A stretch of 64,000 bases of DNA from assembly GCF_024171535.1 (NCBI RefSeq), contig NZ_JALJZV010000001.1, positions 434,001-498,000 of the forward strand, given 5' to 3'. The notes under the pieces were generated by a model. The model was not told the origin of the DNA and ran no database searches. It saw nothing but the letters and a program-made list of their open reading frames with translations. This stretch comes from Flavobacterium sp. HSC-61S13 (GTDB lineage: Bacteria; Bacteroidota; Bacteroidia; Flavobacteriales; Flavobacteriaceae). The position numbers and the translations under genes are program-made. Of this stretch, positions 45,047-54,457 are shown in pieces; within the stretch, counting starts at the first letter, position 1, and every line of letters begins with the position of its first letter.

Positions 45047-47509
45047 ATGAGTACTACTAGAAGAGATTTTATAAAAACATCCTCCCTTTTTATGGGGGGG
45101 ATAACCGTTTTAAATGCGATGCCCTTATCCATTCAGCGCGCATTGAGTATAGAAGCAGAGTCGGGATCAACCTTTTTAGATGCCGAACATATCGTATTTT
45201 TAATGCAGGAGAATCGCTCTTTTGATCACTGCTATGGTACTTTAAGCGGGGTTCGCGGTTTTAACGATCCAAGGGTTATCCAGCAACCCGATAAATTACC
45301 TGTTTGGTTTCAAACCGATGTAGACCAATCTATTTATGGCCCTTTTCGCCTTGACATAGAAAACACGAAGATCACTTGGATGGGAAGCTTGCCCCACAGT
45401 TGGAAAGACATGGTTGAAGCTAGAAATGACGGAAAAATGAATCAATGGTTGATAGCAAAAAAACCAGGAAACAAAGAATTCTCCCATATTCCGCTTACCA
45501 TGGGCTATTTTACTCGCGAAGATATTCCTTTCTACTATGCTTTTGCGGATGCCTTTACAGTGTGCGACCAACATTTTTGTTCTTCATTGACCGGTACCAG
45601 CGCCAATAGATCTTATTTCTGGGCCGGTGCTATTAGAGAGAATCCACGGGATCCCAATTCCATGGCTCATGTCAATAATGGACAAATAAACTATCAAGAT
45701 GTAGGCTGGAAAACCTATCCTGAACGGCTGGAAGAACACAATGTTTCTTGGAAAGTGTATCAGAATGAATTGAGTGTCCCTGTTGGATTTACAGATTTAG
45801 AGGAATCGTGGTTGGCTAATTTTACCGATAATAATTTGGAGTTTTACAAACAGTATCACGTTCGTTTTCACCAAGCACATATACGGTTTAAAGAGCTAGA
45901 ATTAACTCGTGTGCAAGAGCAACTAGGACAAACAGAACTCACTGTATTAGAGAAGCAAAAGCTTCAAAAAGAGGAAATAATGTTGGAGGATTATATCCAA
46001 AAATATTCCCCAAAGGCATTTAGTTCTCTAAGTGCCCTAGAGCAAAATATTCATAACAAAGCCTTTACAACCAATATTGATGATCCGGATTATCATAAAA
46101 TAGAAGAAATAGAATACGAGGAAGATGGTATAACAAAAAAAGTACAGGTACCCAAAGGAGATATATTCCATCAATTTAGAAAGGATGTGAAACAAGACCA
46201 ATTGCCGATGGTCAGTTGGTTGGTTGCGCCGTGTAATTTCTCAGATCACCCTGGAGCTCCTTGGTTTGGGGCCTGGTATGTATCCGAAGTTTTAGATATA
46301 CTAACAAAAAATCCTGAAATTTGGAAAAAGACTATTTTCATTTTAACCTACGATGAAAACGACGGGTACTTTGATCATGTGGCTCCGTTTGTGCCTCCCT
46401 TGAACACCGACTCCAGCCAAGGTAAAGTTTCCAGTAAAATCGATACACAGGACGAATGGGTAACCAAGGCACAGGAGAAAAAAAGGGATGCAAAAAGCAG
46501 TATTTCGAGCCCTATAGGTTTGGGGTTTCGAGTTCCCATGGTTATTGCTTCGCCGTGGACTAGAGGAGGATGGGTAAACTCAGAGGTATGTGATTTGACT
46601 TCGACCTTACAGTTTTTAGAATATTTTATCGAAAAGAAAACCGGTAAAAAAATCGTTGAAAACAACCTGTCAGCATGGAGAAAGGGAACTTGTAGTAACT
46701 TGACTTCGGTTTTCCAGCCGGCTAATGATCTCGGCGATTTAGCGATCAATTTAGTGGATAGAGATCAGTATGTACAACGAATCTTATCAGCAAAAGACAA
46801 AAATTTACCACATGGTTTTTCATCGTATTCCAAAGCTGAATTGGAGCAAAACAAAGTTTGGAATCGTTTAAAGAACTTTCCAAAACAAGAAAAGGGTGTG
46901 AAAAAAGCCTGTGGTTTGCCCTATAATGTCAATGCCAACCTGAACCTGGACAACGGTGTTTTAAATATCGATTTCTCAATTGAAGCCAATAAACTGAAAA
47001 ATAAGGAATACTTAGCGCCCATACAAGTGTATGCTCATAGCAGTTACCGAAAAGAGCGCGGTAAGAATTGGAATTTTAGCGTCAACGAAGAGGATCCTTT
47101 AAATTATCAATGGAATATCGCGGATTTTGACGGAGGTATTTATGATTTGGGTATTCATAGTTTCAATGGGTTCTATAGAAGCTTTAAAGGCGCTAAAAAC
47201 GACCCTAATGTGGGTGTTTTTTTATTAACGCATAGCAATCAAACCCTCAGTATCGTACTTAAGAACAAATCCAGTCAAAATTTATCTTTTTACGTACAAG
47301 ATGTAATTTACACCAAAAAAAGCGATAAGATCGTAGTCGGCGCATACTCAGAACAACGTGTAGAGCTGCAGTATACCGATTCTAAAGGTTGGTATGATGT
47401 TCAGATATCCCTTGCTGATCATGAAGTTTTTAATTACCATTATGCTGGTCATATTGAAAATGGCAAAAGCAGTATTACAGATCCTTACATGGCCAGTTTT
47501 TCGAAATAG
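45047..47509 (+). CDS. Phosphocholine-specific phospholipase C
   Basis: The 820-residue protein has a twin-arginine leader (TTRRDFIKTSSLFMGGITVL), so it is folded before export. The phosphoesterase domain includes MQENRSFDHCYGTLSGVRGF near residue 50, SSLTGTSANRSYFWAG, and TYDENDGYFDHVAPFVPP near 434; the C-terminal part holds two DUF756-type beta domains. Close to the Pseudomonas PlcH/PlcN group, it hydrolyses phosphatidylcholine or sphingomyelin. It is the last gene of the SusC/SusD operon. Confidence 0.95.
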   Translation: MSTTRRDFIKTSSLFMGGITVLNAMPLSIQRALSIEAESGSTFLDAEHIVFLMQENRSFDHCYGTLSGVRGFNDPRVIQQPDKLPVWFQTDVDQSIYGPFRLDIENTKITWMGSLPHSWKDMVEARNDGKMNQWLIAKKPGNKEFSHIPLTMGYFTREDIPFYYAFADAFTVCDQHFCSSLTGTSANRSYFWAGAIRENPRDPNSMAHVNNGQINYQDVGWKTYPERLEEHNVSWKVYQNELSVPVGFTDLEESWLANFTDNNLEFYKQYHVRFHQAHIRFKELELTRVQEQLGQTELTVLEKQKLQKEEIMLEDYIQKYSPKAFSSLSALEQNIHNKAFTTNIDDPDYHKIEEIEYEEDGITKKVQVPKGDIFHQFRKDVKQDQLPMVSWLVAPCNFSDHPGAPWFGAWYVSEVLDILTKNPEIWKKTIFILTYDENDGYFDHVAPFVPPLNTDSSQGKVSSKIDTQDEWVTKAQEKKRDAKSSISSPIGLGFRVPMVIASPWTRGGWVNSEVCDLTSTLQFLEYFIEKKTGKKIVENNLSAWRKGTCSNLTSVFQPANDLGDLAINLVDRDQYVQRILSAKDKNLPHGFSSYSKAELEQNKVWNRLKNFPKQEKGVKKACGLPYNVNANLNLDNGVLNIDFSIEANKLKNKEYLAPIQVYAHSSYRKERGKNWNFSVNEEDPLNYQWNIADFDGGIYDLGIHSFNGFYRSFKGAKNDPNVGVFLLTHSNQTLSIVLKNKSSQNLSFYVQDVIYTKKSDKIVVGAYSEQRVELQYTDSKGWYDVQISLADHEVFNYHYAGHIENGKSSITDPYMASFSK

Positions 47510-47701
47510 TAAGAAATCTAGTGTTTTTAAAACTGGGGTGAATTGGATTTTAGCTGTTTATCTGTAGTATGAGTCTTTTTAGGGCACTATAAACCTGAAT
47601 ACAAAGTTTCTTGCAGTTGCATCAACCATTATTGAACTATTGAGGATCTTATAAAAAACAATAGTGGCTCATACCAATTTTACCGATCACTAAAAGACAA
47701 C

Positions 47702-47739
47702 AAAAAACCGCTAACCTTTAAATAGGGTTAGCGGTTTTT
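47702..47739 (-). terminator. Displaced original ssrA terminator at the island's left edge
   Basis: AAAACCGCTAACC and GGTTAGCGGTTTT form a 13-bp stem around AATTT-like loop bases, with an A-run on the left. It sits directly against the left direct repeat in the same position that the new terminator (58781-58823) occupies beside ssrA, so it is probably the terminator ssrA had before the island inserted. It may now serve the phospholipase operon. Confidence 0.8.
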
Positions 47740-47756
47740 ATTTGTGGAGTCGCCGA
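47735..47756. repeat. Left attachment-site repeat (attL)
   Basis: The 22 bases TTTTTATTTGTGGAGTCGCC+GA are identical to 58819-58840, which is the 3' end of ssrA plus its flanking T-run. After this point the sequence diverges from ssrA (AAGAATTGG versus GAATCGAAC). A short duplication of an RNA-gene 3' end bounding a block of foreign genes is the usual footprint of integrase-mediated insertion. Confidence 0.85.
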
Positions 47757-48154
47757 AAGAATTGGATGGTAAAATATCTCTAAAACAATCAAAATACAAA
47801 TTTTCAATTTACTGATATATATATATATTTAACCATTTAGTATTAATGATTTTGTTTTATATATTACTTCAAGAACGTACAGAAAGCATACACGTTTTTC
47901 TATATAAATTCCTAGTATATTTTTCTTTAAAACTAACTAATAATACAACATGAATATACTTCTAATTTACTTAAAAATATTGAAAAATTTTAAATGATAT
48001 ATCTCTGATTAACATCACTATACGCTGTGTGCTTTTTGCTTAGTAAACATTGTTTTCTATTTTACGTAATCCTTGATGGACATAGTTATTTAATAATAAC
48101 ATTAACTATATTAGTTTTAAAATTAAGGATAGAAGAACTATAAAACGCACTACA
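47757..48154. other. Left end of the island, no gene seen
   Basis: About 400 bp of very AT-rich sequence, including a TA-repeat tract near 47815-47830. No supported gene, RNA, or recombinase remnant was recognised. Confidence 0.5.
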
Positions 48155-48337
48155 GTGCAAGAAGTGAGTTTGAAACTGATTAGAAGTTATAGTGATTCTC
48201 AGATTATTAATAATCAAAGTAAACAAGACAATGTCTTTATGTTAGACCAGTTTATCTTATCTGATAATCAAGTTTTTATAATTGAAATTAATGAGAAGAA
48301 TGGGGTAAGGAATCAGGTTTTGAAAGTAGTAAATTAA
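48155..48337 (+). CDS. Possible small protein, unknown
   Basis: A 60-codon frame from GTG (begins with VQEVSLKLIRSYSDS) has protein-like composition. The frame is open about 23 codons further upstream without an ATG, so it may be the 3' remnant of a longer gene. It is followed by a 10-bp hairpin at 48406-48431. No family is recognised. Confidence 0.35.
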   Translation: MQEVSLKLIRSYSDSQIINNQSKQDNVFMLDQFILSDNQVFIIEINEKNGVRNQVLKVVN

Positions 48338-48405
48338 AATATTTTAAAGTCTAAGAAAATTAAAAGGTTTCATATTAGATAATAATACAGTTGAATTATT
48401 TAGGG

Positions 48406-48431
48406 GAGCCATACTAAATGTAGTATGGCTC
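48406..48431 (+). terminator. Hairpin after the small island frame
   Basis: GAGCCATACT and AGTATGGCTC form a 10-bp perfect stem with a 6-base loop; only a weak T-rich tail follows. It could end the preceding small transcript. Confidence 0.45.
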
Positions 48432-48543
48432 TATATCTTTACATTTCACTCAAAATAATGAAAGGTTTACTAATTTGTATTAGGTTTTTATATTAACATA
48501 AAATAGCTTTACAAATAATTTAAGTAAATAGCTTTTTATAAAA

Positions 48544-51537
48544 ATGCAGTATAAGTATACTTTATCAATTAAAAGATATTGGACAAAGAGTGATACACAA
48601 TCATTAATGGTCCTTTTTTTATTTAGTGTTTTCTGGTTTTCTTTTGAAATTAAGGTTGTAGAATGGTTAGAACTAAATATATCTAAACCGTATACAGACA
48701 ATTTAGAATATAGTGTTATAACAATACTTCTAATGTTTATATTAATACTATATCTAGTTGTTAGTATAACTCCAAAGCTATTTACTGCACGGAAATTTAT
48801 ACCATATAAGAGTATATTGTGTTTATCTTTTTTTGTTTACCTTTTTTTCAGGTATCGTTTAAAAGAACTATTTAATGTTGATTTTGAATATTATAGTATA
48901 GGTATTTTAGATGTGTTTTTTACTATAATTGGATTATTTACGTTTTTATCATTTATTAATAATATTATAATAAGAGAGAGAGTCGAAAAACCTAAAAAAG
49001 TAGGTGCTTTAGAAGGTATAGAGTTTCTACTAGATCATTATATCTCTTCAGAGAAAGAGGATAAGTTTAATTTTAAAAAGAAGGTTATCAATTTATTAAG
49101 ACAGATTGATAGGCTAAAGGAACAAAACATCTTTGTTGATGGCAAATCTTTTAGTATTGGTATTGTGGGTAAATGGGGGTACGGCAAGAGTTCTTATCTA
49201 AATTTATTAGAAAAAGAAATTAAAAAGAATGAGGATCAATATATTTTTGTAAAATTCAATCCGCGGCATTCAAAAAGTATTGATACTATTCAAGTAGATT
49301 TTTTTCAAAACTTTTTTGACAAATTAAAAATTTATGATTCTAGATTTTCAAATTCATTTAATAATTATCTAAAATCACTTCAGATTCTAGATTCTAGCAG
49401 TTTTATTGATTTCTTTAGAAGTGGATATAATGAATTACTAGGTATTGAACATGAAAAGGATATTATTAATCAATCAATTCAGCGTATCGATAAGATTATT
49501 GTTGTTATTATTGATGATTTAGATCGTTTATTGGCAGACGAAATTATAGAGGTTTTTAAAATAATTGACGGAACAGCATCTTTTTCTAACACTGTGTTTT
49601 TAACAGCTTTTGATAAAGAGCACGTTAATAAAATTATTGATGAAAAATACACAAATGAAGATAGCTTGTTTTCAGATAAATTTTTCAACGTGGAGATTTT
49701 TCTACCAGCAATCCCTAAAACAATAATATATAATTTTATTGAAGAGGTGTTAACAGATACTTTTGGAAATAAGATTATTAATAGTGATGAATTTCAATTT
49801 GATTTAAGAAAGGAATTAATCGATTTAAAGTTTCATATAGTAAATAATATCAAAACCCTAAGAGATGCTAAACGCTTTTTAAACAGTTTCCATAATCAGT
49901 TCTATTTAGTTAAAGATATATTAGTTTTTAAAGAGTATTTTTTACTTAGTTTAATAAAATATAGGTATTATAATATTTACCTAACTATACAAACAGAAAT
50001 GTTTTCTAGTATACAATTTGTTGATATAGATGCATCACATAACAGACTATTTATTGATCTGAATTTAAGATTGGATAGTCTATTAAAGACAATAGGTGTA
50101 AAACACTTTAAAAGTGATTTTTTAGACTATGGGAATGATGTAAATAAGAGTCCAAAAAGTGAGAAGCAAAAAGTTGAAGAAAGTATAGATAAAAGTATAT
50201 TATCTATATTAAAGGCACTATTTAATGATTTTAATATCCAGAACCCAAACTCAATAGGGAATAGAGATATGTTCGATTTTTATTTTGACGAAAATGATAA
50301 TGTAGAAGATTATAAAAATACAGCTGTTTATTTTAAACTATTATTTGATAAGGAAGAGAGAGTTGTAAAAGAAGAGATTAATAAAAATATTATTAACAAT
50401 AATGTTAATAAACTATTAGAATTTATTGATAAAATCAGATTTGAGTCATTAAAGAATAATGATAGTATTATTAAATATATTAACTTATTGTTTTACATTA
50501 ATGGGAATCTTATAGATCAAATAATAATAAAAGAGAAACTATTGAATTTGTTTAAAGTTCAGTTTGTTAAAGATTTAGCAGCAATTGGTTTAATTGATAG
50601 TATTGATAATTTTAAACTTTTTTTAAAAGAAAAATTACAGAGTAATGAACCTTTTTATCCTTATTTAATAGTTAAAGATTTAATAGTTTCTATTATTTTA
50701 AATGATAAATTGTACCTATTTGAACATCAAGAGATATTAAAAATTTCAATAAATAATTTCAATAAGTATTTATATGATAATAAAGATTATAACGTTTTAC
50801 ATCGTGAATTGTTATTATCTTGTATTAATGATTTAGTTGGTAATCAGGGAAATATAATTTTAGATGAAGATTGTTGCTTAAGGGTTAGAGAATTAATTCA
50901 AAAGAATCCTGACAAGTATTTTGATAGTTTTGTTAAATTAGGTATGAAATCTTTCGATCCACAATGGAATAGTATTACCTGTGATGGATACTGGAAGCAA
51001 ATATTTGAGACAAAAGATAATTTTGAAGAGGTTTTATATAAAAATGAACTCAATAAAAAATCTTATATAGATAAAGTCAGAAATTTTTGGGAATTATATT
51101 CAAACAATAGCTTTGAGCCAATTGAATATAGAGATAATGGGGTAGTCCAAGATAAAATTGACGAAAATCTGTTTGAGGAGGTAGAAGAATTAAATAATTT
51201 AAAAGGTCAATTAAAAGAAGTACTGATAAATGATTCAATATTATTATGGTATGAAATATTGGAAAATACTAATCCTGGACATTATGGAGCTGAGGTTATA
51301 GATATAAATATTGAAGAATCTAAGATATTATTATTAAACGTTTTTGAGGGAGATTTTAAAATTGATAACGTATATCTGTATTTTACTGCTCGATTAGGTT
51401 CGAGTAAAGGAAGTAATATGCCCTTTAATAAAAATATTAATGTAGAAGGTAATTTTAAAGTTGATTATAATGGAAATGTTATTATAAATAGTTTGACATC
51501 GACTTCTTTTATTTATTTGTTTGAAGAAGAAAATTAA
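48544..51537 (+). CDS. Membrane-anchored KAP-family P-loop NTPase
   Basis: The 997-residue protein has four N-terminal hydrophobic segments (about residues 20-40, 56-78, 92-110, 121-142), then a KAP NTPase domain. Walker A is GKWGYGKSS at residues 209-217 and Walker B is VVIIDDLDRLL near 320-329. The insertion of membrane helices differs from QatA: here they precede the P-loop. The C-terminal 90 residues are beta-rich (LNVFEGDFKIDNVYLYFTARLG), and the middle 500 are helical and Lys/Asn/Ile-rich. Membrane KAP NTPases occur in phage defence. It has its own terminator, so it is separate from the qat operon. Confidence 0.85.
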   Translation: MQYKYTLSIKRYWTKSDTQSLMVLFLFSVFWFSFEIKVVEWLELNISKPYTDNLEYSVITILLMFILILYLVVSITPKLFTARKFIPYKSILCLSFFVYLFFRYRLKELFNVDFEYYSIGILDVFFTIIGLFTFLSFINNIIIRERVEKPKKVGALEGIEFLLDHYISSEKEDKFNFKKKVINLLRQIDRLKEQNIFVDGKSFSIGIVGKWGYGKSSYLNLLEKEIKKNEDQYIFVKFNPRHSKSIDTIQVDFFQNFFDKLKIYDSRFSNSFNNYLKSLQILDSSSFIDFFRSGYNELLGIEHEKDIINQSIQRIDKIIVVIIDDLDRLLADEIIEVFKIIDGTASFSNTVFLTAFDKEHVNKIIDEKYTNEDSLFSDKFFNVEIFLPAIPKTIIYNFIEEVLTDTFGNKIINSDEFQFDLRKELIDLKFHIVNNIKTLRDAKRFLNSFHNQFYLVKDILVFKEYFLLSLIKYRYYNIYLTIQTEMFSSIQFVDIDASHNRLFIDLNLRLDSLLKTIGVKHFKSDFLDYGNDVNKSPKSEKQKVEESIDKSILSILKALFNDFNIQNPNSIGNRDMFDFYFDENDNVEDYKNTAVYFKLLFDKEERVVKEEINKNIINNNVNKLLEFIDKIRFESLKNNDSIIKYINLLFYINGNLIDQIIIKEKLLNLFKVQFVKDLAAIGLIDSIDNFKLFLKEKLQSNEPFYPYLIVKDLIVSIILNDKLYLFEHQEILKISINNFNKYLYDNKDYNVLHRELLLSCINDLVGNQGNIILDEDCCLRVRELIQKNPDKYFDSFVKLGMKSFDPQWNSITCDGYWKQIFETKDNFEEVLYKNELNKKSYIDKVRNFWELYSNNSFEPIEYRDNGVVQDKIDENLFEEVEELNNLKGQLKEVLINDSILLWYEILENTNPGHYGAEVIDINIEESKILLLNVFEGDFKIDNVYLYFTARLGSSKGSNMPFNKNINVEGNFKVDYNGNVIINSLTSTSFIYLFEEEN

Positions 51538-51590
51538 TATTTTGAAATAGATGAAAGTATTTATTCTTTCCAATAACGGACGATGAAAAA

Positions 51591-51640
51591 CAAACCATAA
51601 TTTGTTCTTAACTAAGAATAAATTATGGTTTGCTTTTTTT
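51591..51640 (+). terminator. Terminator between the membrane KAP gene and qatA
   Basis: CAAACCATAATTT and AAATTATGGTTTG pair over 13 bp with a 16-base loop followed by a T-run. It separates the two KAP-encoding transcripts. Confidence 0.88.
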
Positions 51641-51666
51641 ATAGTTATTAGTATAAAAATATTTGA

Positions 51667-51674
51667 TACTTTTG
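51667..51674 (+). promoter_or_regulatory. Putative qat operon promoter -7 element
   Basis: TACTTTTG matches TAnnTTTG, 43 bases upstream of the qatA ATG and just after the preceding terminator. Confidence 0.45.
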
Positions 51675-51716
51675 ATTATATAGGTTATGTGAAAATTATT
51701 AAAAAAACAGATAATT

Positions 51717-53597
51717 ATGTGGGCAGATAATGAAACTTCTGATGATTTACTAGGCTTTAAAGTTCATGCGGATCTTTTAGTAGATGTTATAAATGATGAG
51801 AATGTACTCCCAGTAACAATTGGTGTGTTTGGAGATTGGGGTAGTGGAAAATCCAGTGTTTTAAAAATTGTTGAAAAACAGTTAATAGGAGACAATAAAG
51901 ATGGTTTTAGAGATGGAACTTTAGTTTTATATTTTAATGGATGGGTTTTCGAAGGATATGATGACGCAAAAGCTGCTCTATTGGAATCTATAATAGAAAA
52001 ATTTGCTAAACATAAAACACTGGGATCAAAAGTTAAGGATGAAACGAGTAAACTTTTTAAATCTGTAAAGTGGATGCGTTTAATGGGATTGGGATTTAAA
52101 AAGATTGCTGTTCCTGCAGCTAATGCTTACCTTACAGGGGGTGTTTCATTAATTCCATACTTATTAAGGGAGTTTTCTCAATTAGATGCTACAGAATTAT
52201 CTGATAAACTTCAAGGTGAAGAGGCCGAAAATTTTTTAAATAGTATAATCAGGAAGAATGAAGATGACGAAATCACAATGGTTCGTGAATTTAGAGAGGA
52301 TTTCAAAAAAATGCTTGATAAATCAAATATTAAAAAATTAGTTGTAATTATAGATGATTTAGATAGATGTACTCCAGATAGGCTAATTGAAAATTTAGAA
52401 GCTATAAAATTATTTTTGAATGTTGACAAAACGGCTTTTGTAATTGGAGCAGATCCAAGAATTGTCAGACATGCAATAGAATTACGATACAAAACCGATG
52501 GCATTGAAAATTCTTCAGATGTAGAAAGTCGAAATGATAGAATTGTTAGTGACTATTTAGAAAAATTAATACAAGTTCCTTATTATTTACCCAAATTAAC
52601 TGATAATGAGGTGGAAACATATTTATCGTTGCTATTTTGTCAAAAAGAGCTTGGTAGTAATTTTAATAAGGTTTTAGAAGCGTTTTATTCAACTAGAGAA
52701 AATAATAGATACGATGTATTTGGATTAGGTGATATTGATTCAATACTTAAACCCGAAGAGAAAAGTAAGTTAACAAGTAGTGTGTCAATAATTGCTTCAT
52801 TAGCTCCTATTATTACTGAAGGATTAAAAGGTAATCCCCGCCAAATTAAGAGATTTTTAAATACTTATTCATTAAGAGATAGATTAGTAAGGGTAGCTAA
52901 AATACATGATTTTAAAATGGATGTTTTAGCTAAGTTAATGGTACTTGAATACTCTTCACAAAGCTTATTTAGACAAATTTATGAATGGCAATCAACACAA
53001 AAAGGTGAGTCTAAAGAAATTATAGAATTAGAATCACTTGCAAGTAAAAATAGCATTGATATTATCAAAGATAAATATTCTGCTGATTGGGGGACTGAAA
53101 AATCAGTAAAATGGTTAAATGCAGAACCAATATTAACAGGAATAGATTTAAGGGATTATTATTGGATTACAAGAGATCAATTAACAACATCAATAAGTGG
53201 TAGTTCATTAATATCACCACATATTAGATCATTAGTTAAGAAGTTAATTGAACCAGTTTCAGGTTCTGCCTTAACTAGAACAGTATCTAAAGAGATTAAA
53301 AATAAATTAAATGGCGATGATTATACTACTTTAATGTCTTTACTTGAAAAAGAACTTACTAAAGCTCCTGAAAAGACTGAAATGCATGAAGCTTTTATTG
53401 AATTAATGGCTGAAAATTGTCCAAATGTCATTGATGCTTATATCAGAGTCATTAAGAAAGTAGATAATAATAAAATTCCATTCAGCCTTGCACAAAATTT
53501 TAAATTAATTGAATCAAAGAATTCAGGTGTAAAAAAACTATATAATCTGTTTAGTAAAGAAAGTTCAATTTATAATAATATAAATGCTGACAATTAA
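51717..53597 (+). CDS. qatA: QatA, KAP-family ATPase of the Qat defence system
   Basis: The 626-residue KAP NTPase has Walker A GDWGSGKSS at residues 39-47 and Walker B VVIIDDLDRCTPDRL near 209-223, then TAFVIGADPRIVRHAIELRY (sensor-like) and GNPRQIKRFLNTYSLR. A hydrophobic stretch lies between the Walker motifs (IAVPAANAYLTGGVSLIPYLL). It starts an unbroken block: its stop overlaps the qatB ATG by one base. The four-gene order ATPase, unknown, QueC-like, TatD-like is the published QatABCD anti-phage system. Confidence 0.92.
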   Translation: MWADNETSDDLLGFKVHADLLVDVINDENVLPVTIGVFGDWGSGKSSVLKIVEKQLIGDNKDGFRDGTLVLYFNGWVFEGYDDAKAALLESIIEKFAKHKTLGSKVKDETSKLFKSVKWMRLMGLGFKKIAVPAANAYLTGGVSLIPYLLREFSQLDATELSDKLQGEEAENFLNSIIRKNEDDEITMVREFREDFKKMLDKSNIKKLVVIIDDLDRCTPDRLIENLEAIKLFLNVDKTAFVIGADPRIVRHAIELRYKTDGIENSSDVESRNDRIVSDYLEKLIQVPYYLPKLTDNEVETYLSLLFCQKELGSNFNKVLEAFYSTRENNRYDVFGLGDIDSILKPEEKSKLTSSVSIIASLAPIITEGLKGNPRQIKRFLNTYSLRDRLVRVAKIHDFKMDVLAKLMVLEYSSQSLFRQIYEWQSTQKGESKEIIELESLASKNSIDIIKDKYSADWGTEKSVKWLNAEPILTGIDLRDYYWITRDQLTTSISGSSLISPHIRSLVKKLIEPVSGSALTRTVSKEIKNKLNGDDYTTLMSLLEKELTKAPEKTEMHEAFIELMAENCPNVIDAYIRVIKKVDNNKIPFSLAQNFKLIESKNSGVKKLYNLFSKESSIYNNINADN

Positions 53598-54457
53598 TGG
53601 GAACTACACAAAGAATCAATCCAGGAGTAGTTAATCAACCCAACTGGGGGGATTTAGCAAATTCAATTACTCAAATAGCTAAGACCCTAGAACAGGAAAA
53701 AAAGCTTGATGAAGATGATGAGAAGAATAAGAAAGAATCTAACAAAAATGATAATGAAAAAGAGATAGCTAGTGATAGTTCTAAACAGTATAAAAAAATA
53801 TCTGATAGAAGAACTGAACATGTTAAATCACTATTTACTAATCTAGTAAAAACAGGTGGTGGGCGTAAAGCTATATCATCTGGTAAATCATCTTCTATTG
53901 GTAAAGCAGGACTGAAGTCTGCGAGTAAACTTACTAGTTTCTTTATCAATGTCGCTAATAATGGTCTTGATCAAGCCTTAACTGATATTGGTTTTGGTTC
54001 ACTTAAGGGAAAATCTTTCAATGATGTAATTGACTATTTATTAATTTATTGTTCAGATTCAAATCAGGGGATGGATGAGACCGCTGCGAATAAAGCATCA
54101 TGTGAGATTATGAAAGAAATTGCATTTCAATCAGGTAATGATGTAAACGAATATCAAAATTTAATAAAAGAATTGGTTGATGGTAAAGGACTATCGGATA
54201 CATTATGTAAGTTTTGGGGGTTATATATTTTTGAACATTTATCCCAGCGTTTTGAAGAAAAAATACAACAACAAAAAGGAGAAGAAATTAGTAAGGACAC
54301 TTTTAAAGTTATAAAAGATGACATCTTAGGTAGAGTAAAAGTTTTAAATACACAAAGAGCTGTATCCAAAATAGATTGGAATAAGGATGAAGGTAAAAAA
54401 GAAATTGAGAAAATATTTGATTCAATTATAAAGATTATTTGTAATGAAAAGAATTAA
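53597..54457 (+). CDS. qatB: QatB, Qat system component of unknown biochemistry
   Basis: The 286-residue protein has an Asp/Glu/Lys-rich N-terminal third (LEQEKKLDEDDEKNKKESN, probably disordered or coiled) and a helical C-terminal domain with LTDIGFGSLKGKSFNDVIDYLLIYCSD and VLNTQRAVSKIDWNKDEGK. Assignment rests on its place between qatA and qatC: one-base overlap upstream and a 14-bp overlap with qatC. No enzymatic motif is visible. Confidence 0.85.
   Translation: MGTTQRINPGVVNQPNWGDLANSITQIAKTLEQEKKLDEDDEKNKKESNKNDNEKEIASDSSKQYKKISDRRTEHVKSLFTNLVKTGGGRKAISSGKSSSIGKAGLKSASKLTSFFINVANNGLDQALTDIGFGSLKGKSFNDVIDYLLIYCSDSNQGMDETAANKASCEIMKEIAFQSGNDVNEYQNLIKELVDGKGLSDTLCKFWGLYIFEHLSQRFEEKIQQQKGEEISKDTFKVIKDDILGRVKVLNTQRAVSKIDWNKDEGKKEIEKIFDSIIKIICNEKN

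Noticed and set aside
47735..47756. A second, truncated tmRNA gene at the island's left edge
   Set aside because: Only 22 bp match the ssrA 3' end; no tag frame, 5' half or T-loop follows. It is an attachment-site duplication.
47810..47835. TA-repeat tract in the left end of the island as an origin or recombination site
   Set aside because: It is a short simple repeat in AT-rich DNA with no iterons or accompanying replication gene.
53671..53949. 92-codon Ser/Leu-rich antisense frame inside qatB
   Set aside because: It mirrors the Asp/Lys/Glu-rich N-terminal coding of qatB; low complexity and no independent support.
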